Assembly: GCA_036556425.1 (NCBI GenBank)
Contig: DATBJJ010000181.1
Coordinates: 1-64,000, forward strand
From: DATBJJ01 sp036556425
GTDB taxonomy: Bacteria > Acidobacteriota > Vicinamibacteria > Vicinamibacterales > 2-12-FULL-66-21
Direction of reading: 5' to 3'
DNA length: 64,000 nt
Below the pieces are notes generated by a model. It made no database searches. It had not been told where the DNA came from and worked only from the letters and a program-made list of their open reading frames with translations. Position numbers and translations under genes: made by a program. Positions 1 to 9,800 of the stretch are shown one piece after another. How positions within the stretch are numbered: the first letter of the stretch is position 1; each line of letters opens with the position of its first letter.

Positions 1-2201
1 TTCGACAGAACGTACGAGACCTGATAGCCGAAGCGCTGCTTGAGCGAACTGGACAGCACCAGCATCATCCCCTTGTAGTTCCGTCTCGGATCGGCTGTGG
101 CGATTACGCTGCCGTCCGCAGCAACGTACTGGAACCCCTCCGTATTCCGGATGAAGAAGTTCTCGTCAGTCGTCGCGGCGTTCGCCCAGCGGTATCCGGT
201 GAAGCTGGTATTCGTGAGCTGGTTCGTCAGGTTGACCGGCGTCCAGCGAGAGCCGTCGATCACGTTGTTGATGAAATTGTGCCCCCATCGCCAGATGCCC
301 GATGCCGTCAACCGAAGCGTGCGCGTCAACTGCGTTTCGAACGAGACATTGAATTCATCCGTGCGCGGATGATTGATGTCGTCGTCGATGCCGTAGACGA
401 TGCCCGGGATGATCACTTCGGGCGGCCCGAACGCCCCGCCCCCGAGAATCTCGAGGTGCGCGTAGTCCTGCACGCCCGGCGTCGCCTGCGTGTAGAACGC
501 GCTGGCGGCTCCTTCGAAGTAGCGGCCCCAGAACGCCTTGAGTGCGGTGGTGCCCCTCCCGTTCAGATCGTAGGCCACGCCAATACGCGGACCCCATGAC
601 GTGTTCGGCTTGTAGACCGTCTCGTCGAGCACCGGGCTGAAGCCGCGGATGCGATCGAGGCGCAGGCCGATGTTGAGCGTCACGCGCCCGGCCTGCCACT
701 GATCCTGCACGTAGGCCGACGTGCGGCGGTTGTCGCCCTGCACGTCGTAGCCGTAGCTCACGCCGTAATAGGGCACGCCGCCGTACGCGTAGATGTACAC
801 GCCCGCGGGTCCGTAGGGCTGATACTGGCTGCGGACGTGGCTGCGCTCGATCTCGGCGCCGAACTTCAACGAATGCCGGCCGAACTTGTTCGCGTACTTC
901 GTGAACGACACCTGGACCTGATTCCTGGTGCGGTCCGCGTAGTAGAGGCCACCGCCGCCGCCTGAGTACTCACCCGTTTCGCCGTCGAACGTGAAGATCG
1001 ACGGATCGACCGGATCGAGATAGTAGTAACCCCAGTAGCCCGTGAACTTCGCTTCGAGCAGATTGTTGCTGCCGATGATCTTGCGATACTGCGCGTTCCA
1101 GACCCATTCGGGGGCGTCCTCGGTCACGGTCTGATTGTCGCCAGCCTGCGATACGGGCCAGTAGCCCACGCGTCCGGTCAGGTTGTACGCGTCGTATTGC
1201 GTGCCGAGAATCAGCGTGTCCGACGCGCTCGGCTGGAGGGTGAACTTCAGGTTGAAGCGCGGGCTGATATCGGTCTGCTTCGTCACCGGGCCGGCCGGGT
1301 TCTGGTTCTGCGAATAGCGCTGCACGCTTCCGAAGAAGAACGCCTTGTCGCGCTTCACCGGTCCGCCGAGCTGGACGGTGTAGTCGACCAACTTCGTCAC
1401 GACAGCGGCATTGCCGAGAGTCGGGTTCGCGGTCAGGAACGCCTGGCTGATGTTGTCTCCCGCGAGCGAATCGTTGGTATACCGCATCGAGAAGAGCCCG
1501 GCGTAGGCATTGCTGCCGGACTTCGTGATCGTGTTGATGATCGCGCCCGTGAAGCCGCCATACTCCGCCGGCGCGCCCAGGCCGCCGATCTGGATCTCCT
1601 GAATGAGGTTCTGATTGAAGAACGTCCACGCAGAACCGCCTTCGGGATCGCGTGTGTCCACGCCGTCCATGAGGAGCGCGTTGCCATACGTACCCTGCGA
1701 GCCGTAGGCGGAACTGCTGTTGATGCCGGGCGCATTGTTCAGCAGCCCGGTAGACGTCGCCGAGTAGATCGGCATCAGCGTGAGAAGATCCGAGCTGACG
1801 CTGGTCTCCGTGGCGGCGCTTCGAACGTCAACCGCCGACGCTGCCGCGGCGACATCGACCCGCTCGCCGAAACTCGACAGCTTGAGCGTGAAGTCCACCG
1901 TGGTCGTGCGTCCCATCCCAACGGTGGCCTCGGATTCCTGTACGGCGAAGCCGGACATCTCGGACTTGACTGTGTAAGTCGCCGGTTGCAGACCGACGAA
2001 CCGGAACACGCCCTCAGAGTCGGTCACCGTCGTCTGCGTGCCGCGCGGCCCCGTCAGCGTGACGGTGGCGCCCGGGAGCACGGCGTTCTGCTGATCGACG
2101 ACCTTGCCTTCGACCGTGCCGGTCTGCGTCTGCGCCGCGACCGGAGTGACGCAGAGTCCAAGCGCTAGGAGCAGCGAGAGGACTCGAGTGAGACATCTCA
2201 T
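1..2201 (-). CDS. TonB-dependent receptor, Oar-like (3' end beyond window)
   Basis: Outer-membrane beta-barrel transporter with an N-terminal carboxypeptidase-regulatory-like domain. The reading frame stays open from an ATG at 2199-2201 to the window edge, so at least 733 residues are visible and the C-terminus is missing. A signal peptide (MRCLTRVLSLLLALGLCVTP, cleavage near VAAQ) is followed by a CarboxypepD_reg repeat (about 26-110: GTVEGKVVDQQNAVLPGATV) and a plug domain containing 'MDGVDTRDPEGG' and 'TKSGSN', as in Acidobacterial Oar proteins. An AGGAGG site lies 8 nt before the ATG. The substrate cannot be told from sequence; plant- or peptide-derived oligomers are typical guesses for the family. 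The small gene just upstream on the same strand may share its transcript. Family call is firm. Confidence 0.93.
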   Translation of the reverse strand, partial: MRCLTRVLSLLLALGLCVTPVAAQTQTGTVEGKVVDQQNAVLPGATVTLTGPRGTQTTVTDSEGVFRFVGLQPATYTVKSEMSGFAVQESEATVGMGRTTTVDFTLKLSSFGERVDVAAAASAVDVRSAATETSVSSDLLTLMPIYSATSTGLLNNAPGINSSSAYGSQGTYGNALLMDGVDTRDPEGGSAWTFFNQNLIQEIQIGGLGAPAEYGGFTGAIINTITKSGSNAYAGLFSMRYTNDSLAGDNISQAFLTANPTLGNAAVVTKLVDYTVQLGGPVKRDKAFFFGSVQRYSQNQNPAGPVTKQTDISPRFNLKFTLQPSASDTLILGTQYDAYNLTGRVGYWPVSQAGDNQTVTEDAPEWVWNAQYRKIIGSNNLLEAKFTGYWGYYYLDPVDPSIFTFDGETGEYSGGGGGLYYADRTRNQVQVSFTKYANKFGRHSLKFGAEIERSHVRSQYQPYGPAGVYIYAYGGVPYYGVSYGYDVQGDNRRTSAYVQDQWQAGRVTLNIGLRLDRIRGFSPVLDETVYKPNTSWGPRIGVAYDLNGRGTTALKAFWGRYFEGAASAFYTQATPGVQDYAHLEILGGGAFGPPEVIIPGIVYGIDDDINHPRTDEFNVSFETQLTRTLRLTASGIWRWGHNFINNVIDGSRWTPVNLTNQLTNTSFTGYRWANAATTDENFFIRNTEGFQYVAADGSVIATADPRRNYKGMMLVLSSSLKQRFGYQVSYVLS

Positions 2202-2213
2202 TTGTTCGCCCTC

Positions 2214-2606
2214 CTACTCTCTGCCCGGTGAGCTGACGCGATCGTGCGACGTGGAATACAGCGCGTAGCCGACGCCGGCTGCGATCACAGCCAGCACCGC
2301 AATGCCAGGCCCCGTCTTGAAGAACGCCGACGACTGCTTGCCCGTATCCGCTTGATCGGATCGAGCAGAGCGACGCGAGGCTGTGCGTGATGCCGTCGAT
2401 CTCTGTGCGAGATCGCGGGAGTCGAGCTTTTCAATCGCAGCTCGGATGGGCCGCGCTTCCGGAGCGCCCACGCTCTGGGCTTTCGCCGGATCAGGCGGGT
2501 GCGACGGTCCTCCCGCCGCAACCGGCAGCGGGATCAGCGCCACGGAGACCGCAAGAATCACGGCTCGTGGTAACGCATGGCGCGACAGGGGGAACCTGGC
2601 TGTCAC
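2214..2606 (-). CDS. small exported/membrane protein upstream of TonB receptor
   Basis: About 130 residues, function not recognised. The chosen GTG start at 2604-2606 has AAGGAG seven bases upstream, better than the upstream alternatives. An N-terminal hydrophobic stretch (AVILAVSVALIPLPVAAGG) looks like a signal peptide or first membrane segment. A Pro/Ser/Arg-rich linker follows, and a second hydrophobic segment (GPGIAVLAVIAAGVGYALY) lies near the C-terminus, so the product probably spans the inner membrane. It ends 12 bases before the receptor start, which suggests co-transcription and a link with the receptor. No catalytic motif is visible. Confidence 0.7.
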   Translation of the reverse strand: MTARFPLSRHALPRAVILAVSVALIPLPVAAGGPSHPPDPAKAQSVGAPEARPIRAAIEKLDSRDLAQRSTASRTASRRSARSDQADTGKQSSAFFKTGPGIAVLAVIAAGVGYALYSTSHDRVSSPGRE

Positions 2607-2827
2607 GGAATGCTCCTTTACATGAAAGAGCCTGCAGATCGTCACGCCGCGAGCGCACCTCACGGCGGTTTTCCAGCGGTTGGAGTATACAAGAAAGATG
2701 CAAGAGGTTGAGCGCCTGTTTATGGGGGCATTTCGACGGCGAACGACCGCGAATCCAAGAGCTTGAAGCTACTTCCTCGCTTTCATGGATTCGAGCGGCA
2801 CATTCGTCCCTGGTTTGGCAGCTCTGC

Positions 2828-2833
2828 TAAAAT
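2828..2833 (+). promoter_or_regulatory. -10-like TAAAAT just upstream of fdhE start
   Basis: TAAAAT lies 8 nt before an in-frame GTG (2842). With transcription beginning 6-8 nt after a -10 box, the mRNA would start at or within a base or two of the GTG, so translation would be leaderless. No Shine-Dalgarno is present. This site favours GTG 2842 over the upstream ATG at 2785. Confidence 0.45.
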
Positions 2834-2841
2834 CCCCGATT

Positions 2842-3684
2842 GTGAGCGAACCTCGTGCTCCGATTCAGCGCTCCGAGTCGCGTGAAATCTCCGAGCTCAG
2901 ACGTCTGAAGGAAGAGCATCCAGACCTCTCCTCCGCCGCGGACCTCCAGATCGAGCTGCTGCAGCTTCAGCGTCGCGTGCAGGCGCGCGTGCCGCTGCCC
3001 TCCATCAAGCTCGAGACCGAGTATCTCAACACGCTCCTCGCGAACGGTCCGATCCTCCAGTTCGAGCACCTCCCCGTCGACTGGAGCGACGTCCGGTTTC
3101 TCCTGCGCGGAATGGCGACGGCGATGCGCAATCACGATGCGCTCGACGATGCGGATTACCGCAGAGCGGAGGCGCTGTCGCGCGACGCGGAGCGGCTGCC
3201 GAGCATCGTGCGCACGTGGTACGAATCCGTCCGGCCAGGCGCCGCGCCCGTCAGCGCGGAAGCGGCTGGCCTGGAATCCTTGCTCCTGCAGGCAATGCGA
3301 CCGTTCCTCACGCGCGCCGGCGACGCGGTGATGGCGCGAAGCGATCTCGCGGGATGGAAGCAGGGGTCGTGTCCACTGTGCGGCGGCGAGCCGGATCTCG
3401 CCGTGATCACGGCGGCAGCCGAGCGGCTGTTGATCTGCAGCCGCTGCGCGGCGCGATGGCGCTTCGATCAGTTGACGTGCCCGTTCTGCTCGAACGCGGA
3501 CCGCTCGCGCATCACGTCATTCGCGAGCCGCGACGGACAATACCGCCTCTACGCGTGCGGCGTGTGCGAGCGCTATCTCAAGGCGTACGACGCGCGCAAC
3601 GCCTCGCGGCCCGTGATGCCGGTCGTGGATTCGGTGGCGACGCTGCCGCTGGATGCGGCCGCCATTCAGAAGGGGTTCAGGTGA
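2842..3684 (+). CDS. fdhE: FdhE-like formate dehydrogenase accessory protein
   Basis: FdhE proteins bind formate dehydrogenase and support its maturation/sulfuration in the cytoplasm. The C-terminal half shows the family's rubredoxin-like set of four Cys pairs: CPLC (177-180), CSRC (199-202), CPFC (213-216) and CGVC (239-242), with the hallmark order CPxCGxxP, CxxC, CPFC, CxxC. Length (280 residues from GTG 2842) fits the family. The upstream ATG at 2785 would add 19 residues of unlikely sequence and lies ahead of a -10-like box. No formate dehydrogenase subunit or fdhD is in the window, so the gene is an orphan here. It converges with the peptidase gene across a short hairpin. Confidence 0.85.
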   Translation: MSEPRAPIQRSESREISELRRLKEEHPDLSSAADLQIELLQLQRRVQARVPLPSIKLETEYLNTLLANGPILQFEHLPVDWSDVRFLLRGMATAMRNHDALDDADYRRAEALSRDAERLPSIVRTWYESVRPGAAPVSAEAAGLESLLLQAMRPFLTRAGDAVMARSDLAGWKQGSCPLCGGEPDLAVITAAAERLLICSRCAARWRFDQLTCPFCSNADRSRITSFASRDGQYRLYACGVCERYLKAYDARNASRPVMPVVDSVATLPLDAAAIQKGFR

Positions 3685-3686
3685 TG

Positions 3687-3704
3687 GTCCGGCTAGCGCC
3701 GGAC
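3687..3704. terminator. hairpin between convergent fdhE and S11 peptidase genes
   Basis: GTCCGGC-TAGC-GCCGGAC is a perfect 7-bp stem with a 4-base loop in the 21-base gap between the two stop codons. It is GC-rich and well placed to end transcription from both sides, though no long T-run follows directly. Confidence 0.55.
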
Positions 3705-3705
3705 T

Positions 3706-4779
3706 CTACTGCTGTTCTTTGAAGAGCGCCGCGGTCTTCTGCGACAACCAATTGAACAGGTGCCGCGTTTCCCAGAAGCGGCCGACATTCGAGTTCGCGC
3801 CGAGCACGACGACCGCGACCTGCTGATTGGTCTGCGGCAGCCGGATCAGCGTCGCGAGGCAGTGGCCCGCCTTCGAGATGAACCCGGTCTTCCCGCCCAT
3901 GACCTCGACGTCGCCGTCCATGACGAGCCGATTGGTGTTGTGGATGCTGATCGTCCGCCGGCTCGTGCCGACCTTGTACTCGGCGGTCCGCATGATCGGC
4001 GCGATGATCGGCGCGAGCTTCTCGTCGGTCGCGGCGTACGTAATCAACCGGGAGAGGTCGTAGGCCGACGAGACGTTCTCGGCCCTGAGCCCCGACGGGT
4101 CGGTGAACGCCGTGCTCTCGAGTCCAAGCTCGGCCGCCTTCGTGTTCATGCGCTCCACGAAGCTCGCGGTGCCGCCGTGCGAGAGCCGCGCGAGGATGCG
4201 AGCCGCCGCGTTGTCCGACGCGATGAGCGTGAGGTGCAGCACCTGATCGAGCGTGAGCCGCTCGTTCGCGCGCAGATACGTCGTCGACGCGGCGTAGACG
4301 TCGCCGCGCTCGACCGTGATCGTCTGCGAGAGATCCGGCTGATCCTCGAGGAAGACAACCGCGGTCATCACCTTGGTGATGCTCGCGATCGACCGCGTCG
4401 CCTGCGCGTTCTCGCCCCACAGGACCTGACCGGATTGCGGATCGAAAATGATGGCGGCCGCCGCGCGCACGTCGGGGACCAGGGCGCCGCTCGCATCCAT
4501 CTTGAAGCGGGGCGTCATGGCTTCCTGCGTCAGACGTACGGCATTCAGACGGGCGCGCTCGCGGGCGCGAACCGCCGCGCGGGCCCGGGCCAGCCGCGCC
4601 TTGCGCGCGCTGGACGAGCTGGCGGAATACGTGGTCTTGCGGGCGGTCGAGACTTGTTTCGTGGTCGACTTGGCCGATTTGGCGGCCTCGGCGCCCTGGA
4701 CGACAGCCGGTACAGCGAGGCCCACCGCGCAAAACAGCGCGAAAACACGGGCCATTTCGGTCGGGCGGATCACACGCAC
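3706..4779 (-). CDS. D-alanyl-D-alanine carboxypeptidase/endopeptidase, peptidase S11
   Basis: Periplasmic low-molecular-weight penicillin-binding protein that trims peptidoglycan cross-links or stem peptides. All three active-site motifs are present: SxxK as SITK (133-136), SxN as SDN (188-190) and KTG (297-299). A hydrophobic signal segment (ARVFALFCAVGLAVPAVVQG) is followed by an unusually long Ala/Arg/Ser-rich linker (about 30-85) before the catalytic domain, probably an envelope tether. The GTG start at 4777-4779 has GGAGG four bases upstream; an ATG eight codons later is the alternative. The length and compact catalytic domain resemble PBP7/PbpG-type endopeptidases more than DacA, but I cannot separate them firmly. 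Confidence 0.9.
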   Translation of the reverse strand: MRVIRPTEMARVFALFCAVGLAVPAVVQGAEAAKSAKSTTKQVSTARKTTYSASSSSARKARLARARAAVRARERARLNAVRLTQEAMTPRFKMDASGALVPDVRAAAAIIFDPQSGQVLWGENAQATRSIASITKVMTAVVFLEDQPDLSQTITVERGDVYAASTTYLRANERLTLDQVLHLTLIASDNAAARILARLSHGGTASFVERMNTKAAELGLESTAFTDPSGLRAENVSSAYDLSRLITYAATDEKLAPIIAPIMRTAEYKVGTSRRTISIHNTNRLVMDGDVEVMGGKTGFISKAGHCLATLIRLPQTNQQVAVVVLGANSNVGRFWETRHLFNWLSQKTAALFKEQQ

Positions 4780-5582
4780 GAATCCTCCGTCACGGCAACC
4801 GGCTGGCTGGGAAGCAACCGACCTGGTGAGACTGGAACGCCAAGGAGTTTAGCAACAAACCCCATAACCCGCAACCATTTATGTAATCGACTCGACGGAA
4901 CGCGCCCGATAGGACCCAAATTACGGTCGCTCTCGATGACGGTCGCTGGCTGCCTTTTCAAGGCGAATGCCAATTCTCGTCCGTTCTGACTTCCTTCACA
5001 GTCGGTGCACTCGCCGCATTTCGAGATCGTCATCGTCCTGCGTGTTCGCGCTTCCGCAGACAGATGTCGCCCGAGAGGCAGACTCCGCGCGCGATCGTTG
5101 ACATTTATCGGCTGTTTCGAAGATCGGTTGCTCGGTCGTTCGGACGCTCGGACGCGCGGGAGAGTCTTCCGATCGCAGCCGCGCGACGGAGGATCCGAAT
5201 GCTTCGAGCTTCCGAGCCACCGAGGTTCCGCCATCGACAGACTGTCCCGAACATAAGCAGTTTGCCCAGAACTGTAACGAGCTGACTCGCGTCTCGATCT
5301 TAGAGAAGCGGCCAGGATCCAAACCCTTGGTGGGTGGAATTCAACCCGGACGGCGAACATAGACTGCCGGGGATGGATCCGCGTTTTCGCGCCGTGATCG
5401 CGCCTGCAAACGCGCATCGCAGCGGCGCGCGAGAATCTGCGCGAATTCCGTCGGTGTCTAAGCTTGTGCGCGACGCGATCCGAAACTCTATCGATTCTCT
5501 CGCACGAGCGGTACAGGAATTGCTCAGCGATGCACGCAAGAGGGGGCCGCGCAGATCGACGGCGCGGTATCAAGGTTCAGGG
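4780..5582. other. 800-base intergenic stretch, no convincing gene
   Basis: Open frames occur on both strands but none shows a recognisable domain, a good ribosome site or protein-like composition. The stretch is visibly less GC-rich than neighbouring genes. It should hold the promoter of the S11 peptidase and of the small Cys/His protein; an RNA gene is possible but I see no specific structure. Confidence 0.5.
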
Positions 5583-5786
5583 ATGATGAGTCTCGTTCGT
5601 CTTCTCGGCTTCAGGAATCTCGCCTGCGGGTGCGTGACCGGTCATTACCGGGAGCTCGCCACGAATCGCGAGATCACCTACGTCGAGGAGAAAGGGTCAT
5701 CCTGCGATCATCACGATCACCGTCGCAACCACACGTTGGCGACGACGCGATTCCGGATGAGCGCGGTAACGGCCAAAGCCTCCTAA
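5583..5786 (+). CDS. small Cys/His-rich conserved-looking protein
   Basis: 67 residues starting at tandem ATGs (5583, 5586); the frame is open farther upstream but that part has no protein-like character. The core reads GFRNLACGCVTGHYREL, then TYVEEKGSSCDHHDHRRNHT. The spaced Cys (CGC...C) and the HHDH...H cluster suggest a metal- or nucleic-acid-binding microprotein. No family name is assigned. A factor-independent terminator lies 62 bases after its stop, which supports a real transcript. The start and the function are uncertain. Confidence 0.5.
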   Translation: MMSLVRLLGFRNLACGCVTGHYRELATNREITYVEEKGSSCDHHDHRRNHTLATTRFRMSAVTAKAS

Positions 5787-5848
5787 TCGAGGTTCAATCA
5801 CACACGCCTTGGCGTACGCCGGGGTCGTAGGTTCTGTTTGCGTATAGC

Positions 5849-5871
5849 AAAGGGACCTGCGGCCCCTTTTT
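5849..5871 (+). terminator. factor-independent terminator
   Basis: AAAGGG(A)CC-TGC-GG(C)CCCTTT forms an 8-bp stem with one bulged pair, followed by a T-run (TTTTTCT). It sits between the small Cys/His protein and the methyltransferase, reading forward. Confidence 0.65.
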
Positions 5872-5888
5872 CTGTACACTCTCTCGCA

Positions 5889-6785
5889 ATGCCGCTCGCG
5901 CGGAAGTCCTTCGACAAAGCTCAGGACCAACCGAACCTCCCCAGGCCTCACACGACGCTGACCATCAACGGCGCGAGCCTGCGCTTCCATCTGGGCGACT
6001 GCCTCGATCTGCTCCGCGCGTTCGAGGCGGGATCGGTGTCTGCGATGGTGACCTCCCCGCCCTACAATCTGGGCGTTCGCTATCGCACCTACAACGACTC
6101 GCTCCCGCGCGAGCGCTATCTCGAATGGACCGGCGCGTGGATCGCGGCGGCGGCGCGCGCGCTCTCGGGGCGCGGATCGCTCTTCCTCAACGTCGGCGCG
6201 AAACCCACCGATCCTTGGACGGCGCTCGACGTTGCGCAGGCGGCGCGCGGCCACTTGACGCTGCAGAACACGCTGCATTGGATCAAATCGATTGCGATCG
6301 ACAAGGACGCCGCCGGCGCGGCCGCCGCCCTCGATCGCGATCTCGCAGTGGGCCACTACAAGCCAATCAACAGCGACCGCTTCGTGAACGACTGCCACGA
6401 GTTCGTCTTCCACTTCACGCCGGGCGGCCGGACGCCGCTCGATCGCCGCGCGATTGGCGTCGCCTATCAGGACGCCTCGAACATCGGGCGGTGGCAGAGC
6501 GGCCGCGGGAACCGCCGCTGCCGCGGCAACACATGGTTCATCCCGTACGAGACCATCCAAAGCCGCGACAAGGATCGTCCGCACCCGGCGACGTTTCCGC
6601 CGCGCCTCGCCGCGTACTGCCTTCGCCTGCACGGCCTGTCGCGCCTGCAGCTCGTCGTGGATCCGTTCCTGGGTCTAGGGAGCGCCGCCGTCGCATGCGC
6701 CGAGCTCGGCATCGATTTCGTGGGGATCGAAATCGACGAGCACTATCTGCGGGAGGCGGTGGAGAGGGTGAAGCGGGTGAAATGA
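5889..6785 (+). CDS. site-specific DNA methyltransferase (N4-cytosine/N6-adenine type)
   Basis: Transfers methyl from S-adenosylmethionine to the exocyclic amine of C or A in DNA. Motif IV is TSPPYNLG (55-62) near the N-terminus and motif I is DPFLGLGS (about 258-265) near the C-terminus, the beta-class order. Length is 298 residues. ATG 5889 is chosen: TACACT lies 8 nt upstream, whereas an earlier in-frame start would sit inside the terminator. No restriction enzyme or recognition subunit is adjacent, so it is an orphan methylase, perhaps regulatory. Residues 7-14 (SFDKAQDQ) look like translation of a dispersed TTCGACAAAGCTCAGGAC-type repeat, which may have been added to the 5' end. The SPPY form favours N4-cytosine but does not prove it. 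Confidence 0.88.
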   Translation: MPLARKSFDKAQDQPNLPRPHTTLTINGASLRFHLGDCLDLLRAFEAGSVSAMVTSPPYNLGVRYRTYNDSLPRERYLEWTGAWIAAAARALSGRGSLFLNVGAKPTDPWTALDVAQAARGHLTLQNTLHWIKSIAIDKDAAGAAAALDRDLAVGHYKPINSDRFVNDCHEFVFHFTPGGRTPLDRRAIGVAYQDASNIGRWQSGRGNRRCRGNTWFIPYETIQSRDKDRPHPATFPPRLAAYCLRLHGLSRLQLVVDPFLGLGSAAVACAELGIDFVGIEIDEHYLREAVERVKRVK

Positions 6786-6789
6786 GCCG

Positions 6790-6893
6790 CGGTCCGCTGC
6801 TCGCGGGCCGCTGCTCGGAAAGCGTTCCGATCCCAATCGGCGATGAGATCTGAATGCTCTTCGGACAGCGAGCCGCGGGCAGCGAGCCGCGAT
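6790..6893. repeat. GC-rich inverted repeat between convergent genes
   Basis: Left part (GGTCCGCTGCTCGCGGGCCG..) and right part (CAGCGAGCCGCGGGCAGCGA..) are imperfect inverted copies of one GC-rich unit (CCGCTGCTCG/CAGCGAGCCG), each internally duplicated. They fill the gap between the methyltransferase stop and the receptor stop. Likely a repeat that acts as a bidirectional terminator. A related block (CCGCTGTCCGGGGCTCGCTG) lies at 41,420-41,450. Confidence 0.5.
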
Positions 6894-6896
6894 AGC

Positions 6897-9800
6897 CTAG
6901 AACCTGATCCTCGCCCCCAGTTGCATCTGCCAGCGTGAGAGCAAGTCGTTCCGCGTGAACTGCTCGCGCGGTGTCTGCCGGACGCCGTTCAAGAACAGGT
7001 TCGCGAGGTTGTAGGTGATCGGGGTCGTCGTGTTGGTCGTGCGTACAACGAGCAGATCGTTGAAGTTCGCGTACTCGAGCAAGCCGTTCGAGCGATCGAA
7101 CACGTTGATCAAGTTCAGGAGATCCCAAGTGATCTCCGCCTTCACGCGCTTCAGCGGCAGGCCGACGTTCACGCGCATGTCGAACGTGTTGATCCACGGC
7201 GCGCGGCAGGCGTTGCGCACGTGAATCTTGCCGATGAAGTCCTTCAGGCACGGCTCGGCGTTCACGAACGCCATGAGGTCGTCGAAGGTGCCGTTGGTGA
7301 AGATGAACTCGTCGGCGCGCGCCGGGATATAGAGCAGATCGTTGGTCGTCCGCACGTCGCCGTTGTAGTCCGTCCCGAAGTTGGCGGACCACGGACGGCC
7401 CGACTGCCCGCTGTAGTACGCCGACGTCGTGACGGTGAAGCCGCCGGGCACCGGGATGTCGTAGCCGCCGGAAATCGTGATGCGGTGACCCGGGTCGAAG
7501 TTCGATCGCACGACCGGCGGATCGTTCGGGCCGGTGCTGCCGATGTAGACGTTGCCCCAGTTCGACGCCGCCTGCGACGACGTGCCGTCGAGAATCGACG
7601 TCGACTCGCCGTAGAGATACGACGCGCTCATGAAGAAGCGGTTGCGGAACGGCCGATCGACCTTGAACACGAGGCTCCAGGCGTCGCCCTTGTCGGTGTT
7701 GGTCAGCAGGATCGCGTCGGAGATCTGCGCGTTGACGTTGCGCGCATACACGGGCCGGCCGTCGGACCGCGTTCCAACCTGCTGCAGGTTGAGGTTCTGG
7801 TACTTCACGTCGTTGACGTTCTGCGAGTAGAGGAACTCGGCAGTGCCGATGAACCCGAAGAAGCCGAGATCGCGATCGTACGCGGCGTTGAAGCGCACGA
7901 GCGACGGGTACTTGTAGTCGGGATCGATCATGTCGACTTCGTTCGTCGCGGCGCTGCCGACCGACGTGGGCTGCGCGGTCGGATCCGTCACGAACGTCAC
8001 GCGGTTGTTGGCGTTGAACCCGACCGCCAGCCGGCGGAACTCGATGCCGGTGTTGCCGTACTGATTCGAGAGCCACACGTACGGCGTGCGGCCCGAGAAG
8101 AGGCCGACGCCGCCGCGGATCTGCTCGGTGTTGTTCGTCGACAGCGCGTAATTGAATCCGACGCGCGGCGACCACATCACGCCGCCAGGCACCTCGTCGG
8201 TGCGGAAGCCATACGACGCGACCGCGAGTGGATTCGCGGTCGGCTTGTCCGGGAACGTCGGAATGTCCGCCCGCACGCCATAGGTGACCGTCAGGTTGCT
8301 CATCGGCCGCCACTGATCGCCGGCGTAGAACCCGAATTGGCGGACGCGGAAGCGCGCCGACTGCAGGGCATCGCCGGTCAGCGAGAAGCTGTAGTCGTAC
8401 TGCTGCGCCAGCCCCTGCTCGAACAGATCGAGGGTGGCGAAGCGATACGAGCCGAAGCTGTCGCGGATGAACAGATTCCGGAACTTGAAGAACTCGTTGT
8501 GCGTGCCGAAGGTCAGCGTGTGCTTGCCCTTGATCCAGGTGAAGTCGTCCGTCAGCTCGTAGACGTCCTGATCGAGCTCGTTGGCGGTCGAGAAGTTCTC
8601 GCGTCCCGCCTTCACCTGTCCCGAGCTGAGATCGACGGTGACGTTCGGGAAGATGCGCTCCTCCGTCGGATTCCCGCCGCGGCGATCGCGGATCCGCTGG
8701 TACGTGAAGCGGAGCTCGTTGACGCCGCCGGCGAACGTGCTGTTCAACTGCGCGACGGTCGAGTTCGTCTTGTTCTTGATGCGGTAGAAGTTGTCCGGCA
8801 TCAGGTACAGCGACAACGTCGGGCGGCCGATATCGTTGAGCGCGTCGAGGAAGTTGTGACGCACGGTCAGCTGATGACGCGTCTTCACGTTGAAGTCGCC
8901 GCGCACGAAGAACTTGTTGCTGTCGAGCGTCCGGATGAATTCTTCCTTGCCGCCGCCGGGCGTGTAGTTGTACCGCGTGCGAAGGATGCTCAAGAAGCGA
9001 TCGATCTCGGGCTCCCGTCCGAACAGCTGGCCTGTCGTGCTCACCGAGAGGCCCGACGGATTGTCCTTGCGCGTCCAGTCGATGTTGCCGAAGAAGAACG
9101 CCTTGTTCCGCATCACCGGCCCGCCGAGGCTGCCGCCGAACTGCTGATCCTTGAACTGCCCGATCTTCGTGCCGTTCGGCGCTTCACCGACCCAGTCCTG
9201 ATTGCGGCCGAAGAAGTACGCGGTCCCCTTCATGCTGTTCGTGCCGCTCTTCGTGATTGCGTTGATGCCGCCGCCCGAGAATCCGCCCTGGCGCACGTCG
9301 TACGGCGAGACCACGAGCTGCAGCTCCTGAATTGCGTCGAGGCTGATCGGCTGCGCCTCGGTCTGGCCGCCGGGGGTGCCCGACGCCGCGAGCCCGAAGA
9401 CGTCGTTGTTCACCGCGCCGTCGATCTGCACGTTGTTGTACCGGTTGTTCCGGCCGGCGACCGACAGCGCCAGCGGATCCTCGTTCAGGCCCGCGGGGTT
9501 GAAGTACGGCGACGTCCGCGCGATGTCGACGATGTTGCGGCTGATCGTCGGCAGCGATTCGACCGCCTTCGCCGACACGTTGTCGGCGGTGCCCGCGCGC
9601 GAGCTGTCGATGATCGAGCTCATGCCGATCACTTCCACCGTCTCGGTCAGCGACTCGATCGGCAGCTTGAACTCGACCGACCGCTGCTCGCCGAGCGTGA
9701 CGGGGACGTCCTTCTGTTCCTCCTTGCGGAACCCGCTCATCGACACGGCGACGGTGTACGGTCCGACGCGCATGTTGAGAATGTTGAAGCGTCCCTCGCC

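Noticed and set aside
4770..5573. Long minus-strand open frame before the S11 peptidase
   Set aside because: Arg/Ser-rich composition, no ribosome site and no recognisable domain; it overlaps the start of the peptidase gene and looks like chance open frame in GC-rich DNA.
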